42,070 bases of DNA, taken from positions 1 through 42,070 of the forward strand of contig JAEWCC010000062.1 in assembly GCA_023390815.1 (NCBI GenBank), in the 5' to 3' direction. This DNA comes from Bacillota bacterium. GTDB lineage: Bacteria; Bacillota; Clostridia; Christensenellales; SZUA-584. The notes beneath the pieces are model-generated. The model searched no databases, was not told where the DNA came from, and saw only the letters and a program-made list of their open reading frames with translations. A program made the translations under genes and the position numbers. Positions 1 to 7,138 of this stretch are shown here, piece by piece. How positions within the stretch are numbered: the first letter of the stretch is position 1; every line of letters starts with the position of its first letter.

Positions 1-437
1 TGTTTTCGGTGATGAACCGCACCGACGGCACGGAGAAGGACACCCTCGTCAACATCCGGCAGATGGGCGAATTTGTGATTCATATCGTATCGGTCGAACT
101 GCTTCACAGCATGGAGGAAACCGCGAAGCCGATTCCGTACGGAACCGACGCGCAGGCGGTCGGCGGCATCCATCTCGTGCCCTCGAAAACAGTGAAGCCT
201 TACAGGATTGAGGAAGCGAAGATTGCGTTTGAATGTACACTCGAGCAGATTGTCTGTGTGGGTGAAGGTGCGTGCGCGGGCAACCTCGTGCTGGGGCGTG
301 TGCGGCTTGCACATTTTGAGGACGGCCTGCTCAAAAACGAGCGCGAAGTGGATTGCGCCAAGCTAGATGCGCTCGGCCGTTTGAGCGGCAGCCGCTACTG
401 CACCATCCGTGACGTAATCGAAAGTGAGACGAACTGA
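1..437 (+). CDS. Flavin reductase-like (FMN-binding split barrel) protein, 5' partial
   Basis: The reading frame is open from the first bases of the window, so the true start lies upstream. About 143 residues are visible. The segment KDTLVNIRQMGEFVIHIV followed by an ETA(K)PIP stretch matches the flavin reductase-like / DIM6-NTAB family, in which KDT-x-x-N contacts FMN phosphate in many members. These proteins bind FMN and either reduce flavins or serve as flavoprotein oxidoreductases; the substrate here cannot be told. The C-terminal half (LVLGRVRLAHFEDGL) fits the closing strands of the split barrel. It ends 175 bp before rpsB and is separated from it by a strong promoter, so it is not part of that operon. 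A GTG at position 9 could be misread as a start, but the homologous region continues upstream of it. Confidence 0.75.
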   Translation, partial: FSVMNRTDGTEKDTLVNIRQMGEFVIHIVSVELLHSMEETAKPIPYGTDAQAVGGIHLVPSKTVKPYRIEEAKIAFECTLEQIVCVGEGACAGNLVLGRVRLAHFEDGLLKNEREVDCAKLDALGRLSGSRYCTIRDVIESETN

Positions 438-478
438 AAAAAGCACAGCGGAAAGCATAACGATCAGATAAGAGGTTG

Positions 479-508
479 TTGACTTCTCAAAAAACGCTGT
501 GCTATAAT
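479..508 (+). promoter_or_regulatory. Promoter of the rpsB-tsf operon
   Basis: TTGACT (479-484) and a perfect TATAAT (503-508) are separated by 18 bp. Transcription would start near 515 and leave a leader of about 98 nt before rpsB. This is a sigma-A type promoter, as expected for a ribosomal protein operon. Confidence 0.85.
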
Positions 509-539
509 CTTGCATGTATGTCACACCGGCGCTGATTCA

Positions 540-570
540 TGCGGCCGTGCCCGAGTAATCGGGTTCCGCA
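540..570 (+). promoter_or_regulatory. Hairpin in the rpsB leader, possible S2 autoregulatory site
   Basis: The outer arms TGCGG (540-544) and CCGCA (566-570) and the inner arms GCCCGA (549-554) and TCGGGT (559-564) form a stem with an asymmetric internal loop and a GTAA tetraloop. It sits in the middle of the rpsB leader, about 40 nt before the start codon. Ribosomal protein leaders are often bound by their own product, and S2 leaders are known in several bacterial groups. Binding here is inference only. Confidence 0.4.
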
Positions 571-612
571 TAAAAACGACGCGACCGGGAGGATAATAAC
601 GAGGAGGAAAAT

Positions 613-1401
613 ATGGCAGTCATTTCAATGAAGCAGCTTTTGGAAGCGGGCGTCCATTTCGGGCACCAGACCAGACGCTGGAACCCCAAGATGAAGAAGT
701 ACATCTTCACGGAGCGCAACGGCATCTACATCATCGACCTGCAGAAAACGGTCAAGATGGTGGAGCAGGCTTATTTCTTTGTGCGCGACGCGGTGATGGA
801 AGGCAAGACCGTGCTGTTTGTCGGCACGAAGAAGCAGGCACAGGAGTCGATCGAGCAGGAAGCAAAACGCTGCGGCATGTATTTCGTCAGCCAGCGCTGG
901 CTGGGCGGCATGCTCACCAACTTCAAAACGATCCGCAGCCGTATCCGCCGTCTCGAGAAGATCGAGAAGATGGAGGAGACCGGCGAGTTCGCGCTGCTTC
1001 CCAAGAAGGAAGTCATCAAGTTAAAGCACGAGTACGAGAAGCTCAACAAGAACCTGGGTGGTATCCGCGACATGCGTGAGCTGCCGGGCGTACTGTTTGT
1101 CGTAGACCCGCGCAAGGAACACATCGCGATCCTTGAAGCAAGAAGCCTCGGTATTCCGATCGTGGGTATCGTGGACACCAACTGCGATCCCGACGAAGTC
1201 GATTGCGTAATCCCGGGCAACAACGACGCGATCCGCGCCGTCAAACTGCTGGCAGCCAAGATGGCCGACGCGGTGCTGGAAGCCAAACAGGGTGAGCAGC
1301 TGACCGATGTCGACGCGCCGTCTGCGGTTCCGGCTGAGGAAGAAGCGGGCGAGGAGCTGTTCAATCTCGATACAGCTGAGGAGACCGGAGCGCAAGAATA
1401 A
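613..1401 (+). CDS. rpsB: 30S ribosomal protein S2
   Basis: 262 residues. The N-terminal motif LLEAGVHFGHQTRRWNPKM and the later QRWLGGMLTNFKTIR are hallmarks of bacterial S2. S2 binds the small subunit near the head-body junction, assembles late and is needed for binding S1 and mRNA. The core ends near residue 230; the last ~30 residues are an acidic, low-complexity tail rich in Glu and Ala, common in clostridial S2. The start ATG is preceded by GAGGAGG (601-607) at proper spacing. It is the first gene of a two-gene operon with tsf, 21 bp downstream, driven by the promoter at 479-508 and closed by the terminator after tsf. Confidence 0.97.
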   Translation: MAVISMKQLLEAGVHFGHQTRRWNPKMKKYIFTERNGIYIIDLQKTVKMVEQAYFFVRDAVMEGKTVLFVGTKKQAQESIEQEAKRCGMYFVSQRWLGGMLTNFKTIRSRIRRLEKIEKMEETGEFALLPKKEVIKLKHEYEKLNKNLGGIRDMRELPGVLFVVDPRKEHIAILEARSLGIPIVGIVDTNCDPDEVDCVIPGNNDAIRAVKLLAAKMADAVLEAKQGEQLTDVDAPSAVPAEEEAGEELFNLDTAEETGAQE

Positions 1402-1422
1402 CTTTCAAGGAGAGTAAGATAT

Positions 1423-2349
1423 ATGATTTCGGCGAATGATGTAAAAGCGCTGCGCGATAAGACCGGCGCTGGCATGATGGACTGCAAAAAGGCGCTGACC
1501 GATTCGGACGGCGACATGGAGAAGGCCATCGTTATATTAAGAGAAAAGGGCCTTGCTTCGGCGGCGAAAAAAGCGGGCCGTATCGCGGCGGAAGGCATCG
1601 TGGACAGCCTGCTGACCGCGGAAGGCGGCGTGCTCGTGGAAGTTAACTGCGAGACCGACTTCGTTGGCAAGACGGATGTTTTCAAGGGCCTCGTGCAGGA
1701 TGTTGCAAAGCACATCTGGGCGAAGAACCCGGCGGATGTGGACGCGCTGCTCGCGCAGTCGTATGCGGCTGACGAGAGCAAGACGGTCGCTACGCTGGTC
1801 AATGAAAAGGTTGCGGAGATTGGCGAGAAGCTGGATATCCGTCGTTTCACGCGCTATGCGCTTGCGGGCACCGGCGTTGTAGAGAGCTACATCCACATGG
1901 GCGGCAAGATCGGCGTGCTGATCGAAGTCGCTTGTGAAAACGCGGACATCGCGGGCAATGCGGCGTTTAAGGCGTATGTGCGCGACGTCGCGATGCAGAT
2001 TGCGGCGGCGAACCCGCTTTACCTCGACTCCACGCAGGTTCCGCAGAGCGTGCTCGATCAGGAAAAAGAGATTCTGCGCGTGCAGGCCCTGAACGAAGGC
2101 AAACCGGAGAAGATCATCGAAAAGATGGTCGAGGGACGCATCCAGAAGTACTACAAGGACTTCTGCCTCGTGGATCAGGCTTTCGTGAAGGATCCTGAGA
2201 AATCGATCAAGAAGCTCACCGCGGAAAAGAGCGCGGAGCTGGGCGGCAAGATTGAGATCAAGCGGTTTGTCCGCTACGAGATGGGCGAAGGGCTCCAGAA
2301 GCGGGAAGACAATTTCGCTGAAGAAGTCGCAAGTCAGATGGGCAAATAA
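1423..2349 (+). CDS. tsf: Translation elongation factor Ts
   Basis: 308 residues, the usual length. The N-terminal UBA-like domain begins ISANDVKALRDKTGAGMMDCKKAL, the EF-Ts signature. The second signature, VNCETDFVGKT, contains the TDFV element that inserts into EF-Tu next to the Mg site and displaces GDP. Two core subdomains follow (roughly residues 60-150 and 150-290), each ending in a related R-R/K-x-V/T-R-Y segment (IRRFTRYALAG, IKRFVRYEMGEG). It recharges EF-Tu by GDP/GTP exchange in the cytoplasm. The start ATG has AAGGAGAG upstream (from 1407). It is co-transcribed with rpsB. Confidence 0.97.
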   Translation: MISANDVKALRDKTGAGMMDCKKALTDSDGDMEKAIVILREKGLASAAKKAGRIAAEGIVDSLLTAEGGVLVEVNCETDFVGKTDVFKGLVQDVAKHIWAKNPADVDALLAQSYAADESKTVATLVNEKVAEIGEKLDIRRFTRYALAGTGVVESYIHMGGKIGVLIEVACENADIAGNAAFKAYVRDVAMQIAAANPLYLDSTQVPQSVLDQEKEILRVQALNEGKPEKIIEKMVEGRIQKYYKDFCLVDQAFVKDPEKSIKKLTAEKSAELGGKIEIKRFVRYEMGEGLQKREDNFAEEVASQMGK

Positions 2350-2360
2350 GCAGGGCTTAT

Positions 2361-2390
2361 GGGAGAGTGACAAGCGCGCTCTCCCTTTTT
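2361..2390 (+). terminator. Intrinsic terminator of rpsB-tsf
   Basis: GGGAGAGTG (2361-2369) pairs with CGCTCTCCC (2377-2385) with one wobble and is followed by five T. It separates rpsB-tsf from the pyrH operon. Confidence 0.9.
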
Positions 2391-2399
2391 AAAAACGGG

Positions 2400-2800
2400 G
2401 TATCCGGATACGGTAAAAGCCTCCCCTGCGAGGGGAGGTGGCCGTGCGGCGGATCAGCGATCCGACGCGCGGACGGAAGGGTGTGACACCCTGCAAAGAT
2501 ACTCCACTTTTAAGAATTGCGTCGAATGCCCGAACTGGGTTGGAAGGTTGATTTGCCCCCAAGGGACGCGATAAACGCCGAAGTGTTGTATATGCCCAGC
2601 GGGCGGGCACAGGGGCCCGCCCCTACAGGTGCGATGAGAGTGCTGCAACTGTGGAAACATCGGGCGGTTGAACAAACACCCGAAGGAATAACCAAAAGAA
2701 TCATGCCTTTCGAACAAGCCGCCTTGGAGAAAGGCAACGGAGAGATGGGGTACGCACATATCATCTCGCCGTCAAGCGAACGCAGTGAGATTGGCGGCGA
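2400..2800 (+). repeat. Modular palindromic intergenic element, copy A (upstream of pyrH)
   Basis: The 420-bp space between tsf and pyrH is built of consecutive inverted repeats: a 12-bp perfect palindrome (2400-2411), CCTCCCCT/AGGGGAGG (2420-2438), CGGATC/GATCCG (2450-2464), GGGTG/CACCC (2479-2491), GGGCGGGC/GCCCGCCC (2601-2622) followed by CCTACAGG, an imperfect CCTTTC...GAAAGG stem (2705-2735), and CGCCGTCAA/TTGGCGGCG (2767-2799) with GAACG-x-AGTG in the loop. The last three modules recur in the same order upstream of plsX (33805-34036), so this is a dispersed repeat rather than unique sequence. The frame upstream of pyrH happens to stay open through it, but the translation is not protein-like. 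Function unknown; it may fold in RNA or carry the pyrH promoter. Confidence 0.8.
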
Positions 2801-2816
2801 AAAAGAAAGGATGCCT

Positions 2817-3527
2817 ATGAAGCCTAAGTTTAAACGGATTATACTCAAAATCAGCGGGGAGGCACTGTCCGGGGACGGTACGGTATTCGATTTCGATGTG
2901 CTGAACCGCGTGGCCGATCAGGTGATCGAGGTCGCGCGCATGGGCGTGCAGATCGGGATCATCGTGGGCGGCGGCAACATATGGCGCGGGCGCAGCGGCA
3001 TCGGTATGGACCGCACGACGGCCGACCACATGGGCATGCTGGCGACCGTAATCAACGCGCTCGCGATGCGGGACGCGCTGGAAAATAAGGAGATGCAGAC
3101 GCGCGTGATGACCGCGATCGAGATGCGTTCCATCGCGGAGCCGTACATCCGGCTGCGTGCGATGCGCCACCTCGAAAAGGGCCGCGTCGTGATATTCGCG
3201 TGCGGCACGGGTAACCCGTATTTCTCGACCGATACGGCAGCGGCGCTGCGCGCGGCGGAAATCGAGGCGGACCTCATACTGCTGGCTAAGAACGTGGACG
3301 GCGTTTATGACAGCGACCCGAAGAAAAACCCGAGCGCCAAAAAGTACGACTTTATCAGCTACATCGATGTGATCAACCAGGGCCTCGGCGTGATGGACAC
3401 CACGGCGGTATCGCTGTGCATGGACAATAAGATTCCCATCGCGTGCTTCGGGCTTGAAGAGCCGGACGGCATTAAAAGGGTCGTCTGTGGCGAAAAAATC
3501 GGTACGATGATTCATAACAAATTATAA
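2817..3527 (+). CDS. pyrH: UMP kinase
   Basis: Phosphorylates UMP to UDP with ATP in pyrimidine nucleotide synthesis; hexameric amino-acid-kinase fold. From ATG 2817 it has 236 residues, close to the usual ~240. It opens KPKFKRIILKISGEALSG, contains the GGGNIWRGR glycine-rich segment and the AADAL-like region (here TDTAAALRAAEI), followed by KNVDGVYDSDP, all family hallmarks. The frame is open 300 bp further upstream, but that part is repeat element. GAAAGG lies just before the start, at better spacing for 2817 than for the ATG at 2811. frr follows after 19 bp. No clear promoter was seen in the repeat-rich upstream region. Confidence 0.95.
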   Translation: MKPKFKRIILKISGEALSGDGTVFDFDVLNRVADQVIEVARMGVQIGIIVGGGNIWRGRSGIGMDRTTADHMGMLATVINALAMRDALENKEMQTRVMTAIEMRSIAEPYIRLRAMRHLEKGRVVIFACGTGNPYFSTDTAAALRAAEIEADLILLAKNVDGVYDSDPKKNPSAKKYDFISYIDVINQGLGVMDTTAVSLCMDNKIPIACFGLEEPDGIKRVVCGEKIGTMIHNKL

Positions 3528-3546
3528 TAACGTCGGGAGGTTAATC

Positions 3547-4110
3547 ATGCAAATTTCTCATGAGGCGCTGGACAGCGCAAAAGCCAAGATGGAAAAAACG
3601 ATCGCCGCGCTGAAAAAGGAGCTGACGCATGTACGCGCGGGCCGCGCGAACCCGCAGCTGCTCGACGGCATACTCGTCGATTACTACGGCACGCCCACAC
3701 CCATCGCGCAGATCGGCAACATCTCCGCGCCGGAGCCGCGCGTACTGATGATCTCGGTTTGGGATCAGAAGGCGCTTGGGGCGGTCGAGAAAGCTATCCA
3801 GAAGAGCGATATTGGCATCAACCCGAGCAACGACGGCAAAGTGATCCGTCTCGTGCTGCCCGAGCTGACGCAGGAACGCAGGCAGGAGCTTGCCAAGACG
3901 ATCCACAAGAAGGGCGAGGAGAGCAAGGTAGCCATCCGCTCCATCCGCCGCGACGCGAACGAAGCATTTAAAAAAAGCAAGAAAAACAGCGAGATCACCG
4001 AGGACGATTACGACGATCTCGAGAAGCGTGTGCAGACGGCGACCGATGATTTTATTAAAAAGATCGACGTCATCGTGAAGGACAAGGAAAAGGAAATTAT
4101 GGAGGTATGA
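3547..4110 (+). CDS. frr: Ribosome recycling factor
   Basis: 187 residues, normal length. It works with EF-G to split post-termination ribosomes. Visible family features are the N-terminal helix ending LKKELTHVRAGRANPQLLDGI, the beta-rich domain around YYGTPTPIAQIGNISAPEPR, and the C-terminal helices with IRSIRRDANEAFKK. The start ATG has GGGAGG (3536-3541) at good spacing. Its stop codon overlaps the start of the next small gene (ATGA at 4107-4110), so translation of the two is probably coupled. Confidence 0.96.
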   Translation: MQISHEALDSAKAKMEKTIAALKKELTHVRAGRANPQLLDGILVDYYGTPTPIAQIGNISAPEPRVLMISVWDQKALGAVEKAIQKSDIGINPSNDGKVIRLVLPELTQERRQELAKTIHKKGEESKVAIRSIRRDANEAFKKSKKNSEITEDDYDDLEKRVQTATDDFIKKIDVIVKDKEKEIMEV

Positions 4111-4304
4111 ACCTCCAAGTGATCGGGATGGAAGCCGACGAGGCGCAGCGGCTGCTGACCGACGCAGGCTTTGCGGTGCGGCGCGAGCAAACCGCTTCGC
4201 CGCGCGGCGTTAATGGCGCGGACAGCGCCCGGGTTATACGCGTACGCGAGTTGGGCAACAATAACATCGAGATCACGGTGGCGCATTTCAAGATCAGGGT
4301 ATAA
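4107..4304 (+). CDS. Small PASTA-like protein between frr and uppS
   Basis: 65 residues, starting inside the frr stop (ATGA). No signal peptide or membrane helix. The layout VIGMEADEAQRLLTDAGFAV, then an arginine-rich turn, then ARVIRVRELGNNNIEITVAHF is like one PASTA repeat: a 'V-x-G-x-x-x-x-x-A-x-x-x-L-x-x-x-G' helix, then V-I-R and a final strand. PASTA domains usually occur in tandem outside the membrane on Ser/Thr kinases and PBPs; a single free cytoplasmic copy is unusual. Its place next to uppS and cdsA suggests, but does not show, a link to envelope precursor synthesis. It stops 13 bp before the uppS start, and its last codons precede the uppS Shine-Dalgarno. Confidence 0.65.
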   Translation: MNLQVIGMEADEAQRLLTDAGFAVRREQTASPRGVNGADSARVIRVRELGNNNIEITVAHFKIRV

Positions 4305-4317
4305 GGAGCCGGGACGG

Positions 4318-5079
4318 TTGGGCAGACTCACCGGCCTGCCGGTTGGCAGGCGTAAAAGCAAAATCGACGACGTGTACGCGAGCATCAACAAGGAACGCTT
4401 GCCGCAGCATGTTGCGGTCATTATGGACGGAAACGGACGCTGGGCGCAGCGCAGGCTGCTGCCGCGCGGCGCGGGACACCGCGCAGGCGTGGAACGTGTG
4501 CGCACGATCATTCGCATGAGCAGCGACATCGGCCTCAAATACCTGACGCTGTATGCCTTTTCCACGGAAAACTGGAAACGCCCTGCGGACGAGGTGAGCA
4601 CGCTGATGGGTCTGCTGCTCGAATACCTGCGTAAGGAACTCGCCGAACTGCACGAGAAAAATGTGCGCATTATGACGCTGGGCGACCTATCAAAGCTGCC
4701 CACCGAGGTGCGCAACGAGATCGAACGCGCCAAAAAGACGACGGCCGGAAACACCGGGCTTACCGTCAATATGGCGGTCAATTACGGCGGACGGCAGGAG
4801 ATCGTCTCAGCCTTCAAAAAGGCGCTGGGAGAACGCAGAAACGCGGAGGAAGTGGACGAGGCGTATATCTCCTCGCTGCTTGAGACAGCGGGGCAGCCCG
4901 ACCCGGACCTGATGATCCGTACGAGCGGAGAGGCGCGCATCAGCAACCTGCTCCTGTATCAGCTCGCTTATGCGGAGCTTTACTTTACCGACACGCTCTG
5001 GCCCGACTTTGACGAAGTACAATATGCCAAGGCGCTTGCCGCGTTTGCCGCGCGGGACCGGCGCTTCGGCGGGGTGTAA
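4318..5079 (+). CDS. uppS: Isoprenyl transferase (undecaprenyl diphosphate synthase family)
   Basis: cis-Prenyltransferase that extends farnesyl diphosphate with isopentenyl diphosphate to the C55 carrier for peptidoglycan and other wall polymers. Key motifs: HVAVIMDGNGRWAQRR (catalytic Asp37, with the GNGRW that binds diphosphate), YAFSTENWKRP, VNYGGRQEI, and the C-terminal IRTSGE plus LYQLAYAELYFTDTLWPDF. The start is TTG 4318, with AAGGAG (4303-4308) nine bases before it, giving 253 residues, the normal size. Upstream in-frame codons would read through the preceding gene in another frame and are not family-like. It is followed by cdsA after 15 bp. Confidence 0.95.
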   Translation: MGRLTGLPVGRRKSKIDDVYASINKERLPQHVAVIMDGNGRWAQRRLLPRGAGHRAGVERVRTIIRMSSDIGLKYLTLYAFSTENWKRPADEVSTLMGLLLEYLRKELAELHEKNVRIMTLGDLSKLPTEVRNEIERAKKTTAGNTGLTVNMAVNYGGRQEIVSAFKKALGERRNAEEVDEAYISSLLETAGQPDPDLMIRTSGEARISNLLLYQLAYAELYFTDTLWPDFDEVQYAKALAAFAARDRRFGGV

Positions 5080-5094
5080 TAGAAAGGACAAGTT

Positions 5095-5928
5095 TTGGGC
5101 AAAAGAATATTGATTGCGATTCCCGCGCTGGGGCTTTTGTTCTGTGTGCTGTGGTTTCATGGCTTGTTCGCGCGGATCGCGGTTTCGCTGGTGGGCGTGC
5201 TCTGCATGTACGAGATGCTTCGTGTGCTGGGTGCGGACGGCAGCAAACCGGTGAAGTCGGTGGGGTTTCTATTTGCGGCGCTGACGTGGCCCATCTATGA
5301 GTACGTGGTGGGCTGGTGGCGGTTCGGCGGCGGATTCTGGGCGCTCGCGTCCATGCTCGTGCTCGCGGTGATGGCGATATTTTTGATACTGGTGCTGACC
5401 GGGCGCAGCGCGGAGGACGGCATCCGCACGGTATATGCGCTGATCTATCCGGGGCTGTTTTTCGCGTTTCTGATCGCGATCATCTGCATCCCGAATGCGA
5501 TGGCCTCGCGTTTTATGTTCCTGCTCGCATTTGTGGGTGCGGCGCTGACGGATACGTTTGCGTATTTCGGCGGCTCGCTCTTCGGCAAGCACAAGCTTGC
5601 GCCGGAGATCAGCCCCAAGAAGACGGTGGAGGGCGCAATCATCGGTGCGGTGTTCGGCGGACTCGGCGTGCTGCTGACGGGCATCCTGTTCCAGCGGTTC
5701 TTTCTGCGGGAACAAGCGGTGCCGGTATATCTGTACGCGATCCTCGGGCTGACGCTTAGCGTGCTTTCGCAGGTGGGCGACCTGACCGCTTCGATTATCA
5801 AGCGACAGTTTAAAGTGAAGGATTACGGAAATATCATGGGTGCGCACGGCGGAGCAATGGACCGGCTCGACAGCGTAATATTCATCAGCCCGATCGTATG
5901 CGCCTTTTATTATGTGTTTATCCATTAA
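5095..5928 (+). CDS. cdsA: Phosphatidate cytidylyltransferase (CDP-diacylglycerol synthase)
   Basis: Polytopic membrane enzyme making CDP-diacylglycerol from CTP and phosphatidic acid, the branch point of phospholipid synthesis. 277 residues with about eight hydrophobic segments. The signature near the C terminus reads SIIKRQFKVKDYGNIMGAHGG followed by AMDRLDS. It keeps the KR, KD, HGG and DR residues, but the usual PGHGG is GAHGG here. The motif SPKKTVEGAIIGAVFGG also fits. Start TTG 5095 with GAAAGGA upstream. Its stop codon overlaps the dxr Shine-Dalgarno. Confidence 0.94.
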   Translation: MGKRILIAIPALGLLFCVLWFHGLFARIAVSLVGVLCMYEMLRVLGADGSKPVKSVGFLFAALTWPIYEYVVGWWRFGGGFWALASMLVLAVMAIFLILVLTGRSAEDGIRTVYALIYPGLFFAFLIAIICIPNAMASRFMFLLAFVGAALTDTFAYFGGSLFGKHKLAPEISPKKTVEGAIIGAVFGGLGVLLTGILFQRFFLREQAVPVYLYAILGLTLSVLSQVGDLTASIIKRQFKVKDYGNIMGAHGGAMDRLDSVIFISPIVCAFYYVFIH

Positions 5929-5937
5929 AGGAGACAG

Positions 5938-7080
5938 ATGAAGAAAATAGCGATACTCGGCGCGACCGGCTCCATCGGGCGGCAGGCGCTTGACATCATT
6001 GAGAAGAACCCGGAGCACTTCTGTGTGACGGCAATGACGGCGCACGGGAGCAGTGCCGAACTCGCGGAGCTGGCAAAGAAATTCGGCGTCCGTTACCTGG
6101 GCCTTACGGGCTGCAGCGGGGATGCCGAGTTCGAGAAGACGCTGCCGAAGGGGACTACGGTGGGATATGGCATCAAAGGATTGCTGGAATCGTGCAGCTT
6201 TGACGCCCCGGATATCGTGCTGATCGCGGTGGTGGGTATCGCGGGGCTGCCGCCGCTCATTGAGTGCCTCGATCGGGATATCAATGTCGCGCTGGCCAAC
6301 AAGGAATCGCTCGTATGCGGCGGGCATCTCGTTCGTGAAAAGTTAAAACACAGCAAATCCGAACTCTTCCCGGTGGACAGTGAATTGTGCGCGATTTACC
6401 AGTGCCTTGGGGGCACAGATACGCGCGGGCTTTCCCGTATTCTGCTGACCGCGTCGGGCGGGCCGTTTATCGACTGGACCAAGGAGCAGATCGAGCAGGC
6501 GACGGTGGAGCAGGCGCTGCGGCATCCCAACTGGCGCATGGGCAGAAAGATTACCGTGGACTGCGCAACCTACATGAACAAAGGGCTCGAAATCATCGAG
6601 TCGCGCTGGCTGTTTGATGTGGACCCCAAAAAGATCGAGGTCGTCGTACACCGGCAGAGCATCATCCATTCCATGATCGAGTACAACGACGGCGCGGTGA
6701 TCGCACAGATGGGGCCGACCGATATGCGCCAGCCCATCCAATATGCGTTCGGACATCCCGAGCGCCTGGACAGTGTCGTGGGGCATCTCGACTTCTACTC
6801 GCTCAAGAATTTGACGTTTGAAGCGCCCAACCTCGAGAAGTTTCCGTGTCTCAGGCACGCGATGGACGCGATCGCTGCGGGCGGCGCAATGCCACTGATC
6901 ATGAACGCAGCCAACGAAGCGGCGGTGGAATTATTCCTCGAAAAGCGTATCCGTTTCGGCGATATCGAGAAGACCGTGGCGCGCGCAATGGACAAATTTG
7001 CCGATCTTCCGGGCGAAACCCTGATCGAAATCTATAATACCGATCACCAGGTGAAAGAATATGTTTACAACCATTTTTAA
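5938..7080 (+). CDS. dxr: 1-deoxy-D-xylulose 5-phosphate reductoisomerase
   Basis: Second step of the MEP isoprenoid pathway: rearranges and reduces DXP to MEP with NADPH and a divalent metal. 380 residues, normal length. The N-terminal NADPH motif is GATGSIGRQALDII. Also present are ALANKESLVCGG, PVDSELCAIYQCL (metal ligands Asp and Glu), LTASGGPF, the HPNWRMGRKITVD loop with the active-site Trp, and MNKGLEIIESRWLF. The start ATG lies 5 nt after AAAGGAG. ispG of the same pathway sits two genes downstream. A second promoter-like element follows directly (7109-7117), so the next genes can be expressed separately. Confidence 0.96.
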   Translation: MKKIAILGATGSIGRQALDIIEKNPEHFCVTAMTAHGSSAELAELAKKFGVRYLGLTGCSGDAEFEKTLPKGTTVGYGIKGLLESCSFDAPDIVLIAVVGIAGLPPLIECLDRDINVALANKESLVCGGHLVREKLKHSKSELFPVDSELCAIYQCLGGTDTRGLSRILLTASGGPFIDWTKEQIEQATVEQALRHPNWRMGRKITVDCATYMNKGLEIIESRWLFDVDPKKIEVVVHRQSIIHSMIEYNDGAVIAQMGPTDMRQPIQYAFGHPERLDSVVGHLDFYSLKNLTFEAPNLEKFPCLRHAMDAIAAGGAMPLIMNAANEAAVELFLEKRIRFGDIEKTVARAMDKFADLPGETLIEIYNTDHQVKEYVYNHF

Positions 7081-7108
7081 TATTGTACGTATTTTGGCAA
7101 AGCGCTTA

Positions 7109-7117
7109 TGATATAAT
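7109..7117 (+). promoter_or_regulatory. Extended -10 promoter before rseP
   Basis: TGATATAAT (7109-7117) is a TGn-extended perfect -10 box in the 52-58 bp between dxr and rseP. No good -35 box at 17 bp is visible; TTGGCA (7094-7099) is too close. Extended -10 promoters can work without one. Confidence 0.55.
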
Positions 7118-7138
7118 GATAAAAAAGGAGGCGTGAGC

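Noticed and set aside
771..1850. Long minus-strand frame over rpsB-tsf
   Set aside because: Antisense shadow of two certain ribosomal/translation genes, Ser-rich low-complexity product, no ribosome site.
2517..2816. In-frame 100-codon N-terminal extension of pyrH
   Set aside because: It runs through the palindromic repeat, is unlike UMP kinase, and the enzyme's normal start with a Shine-Dalgarno is at 2817.
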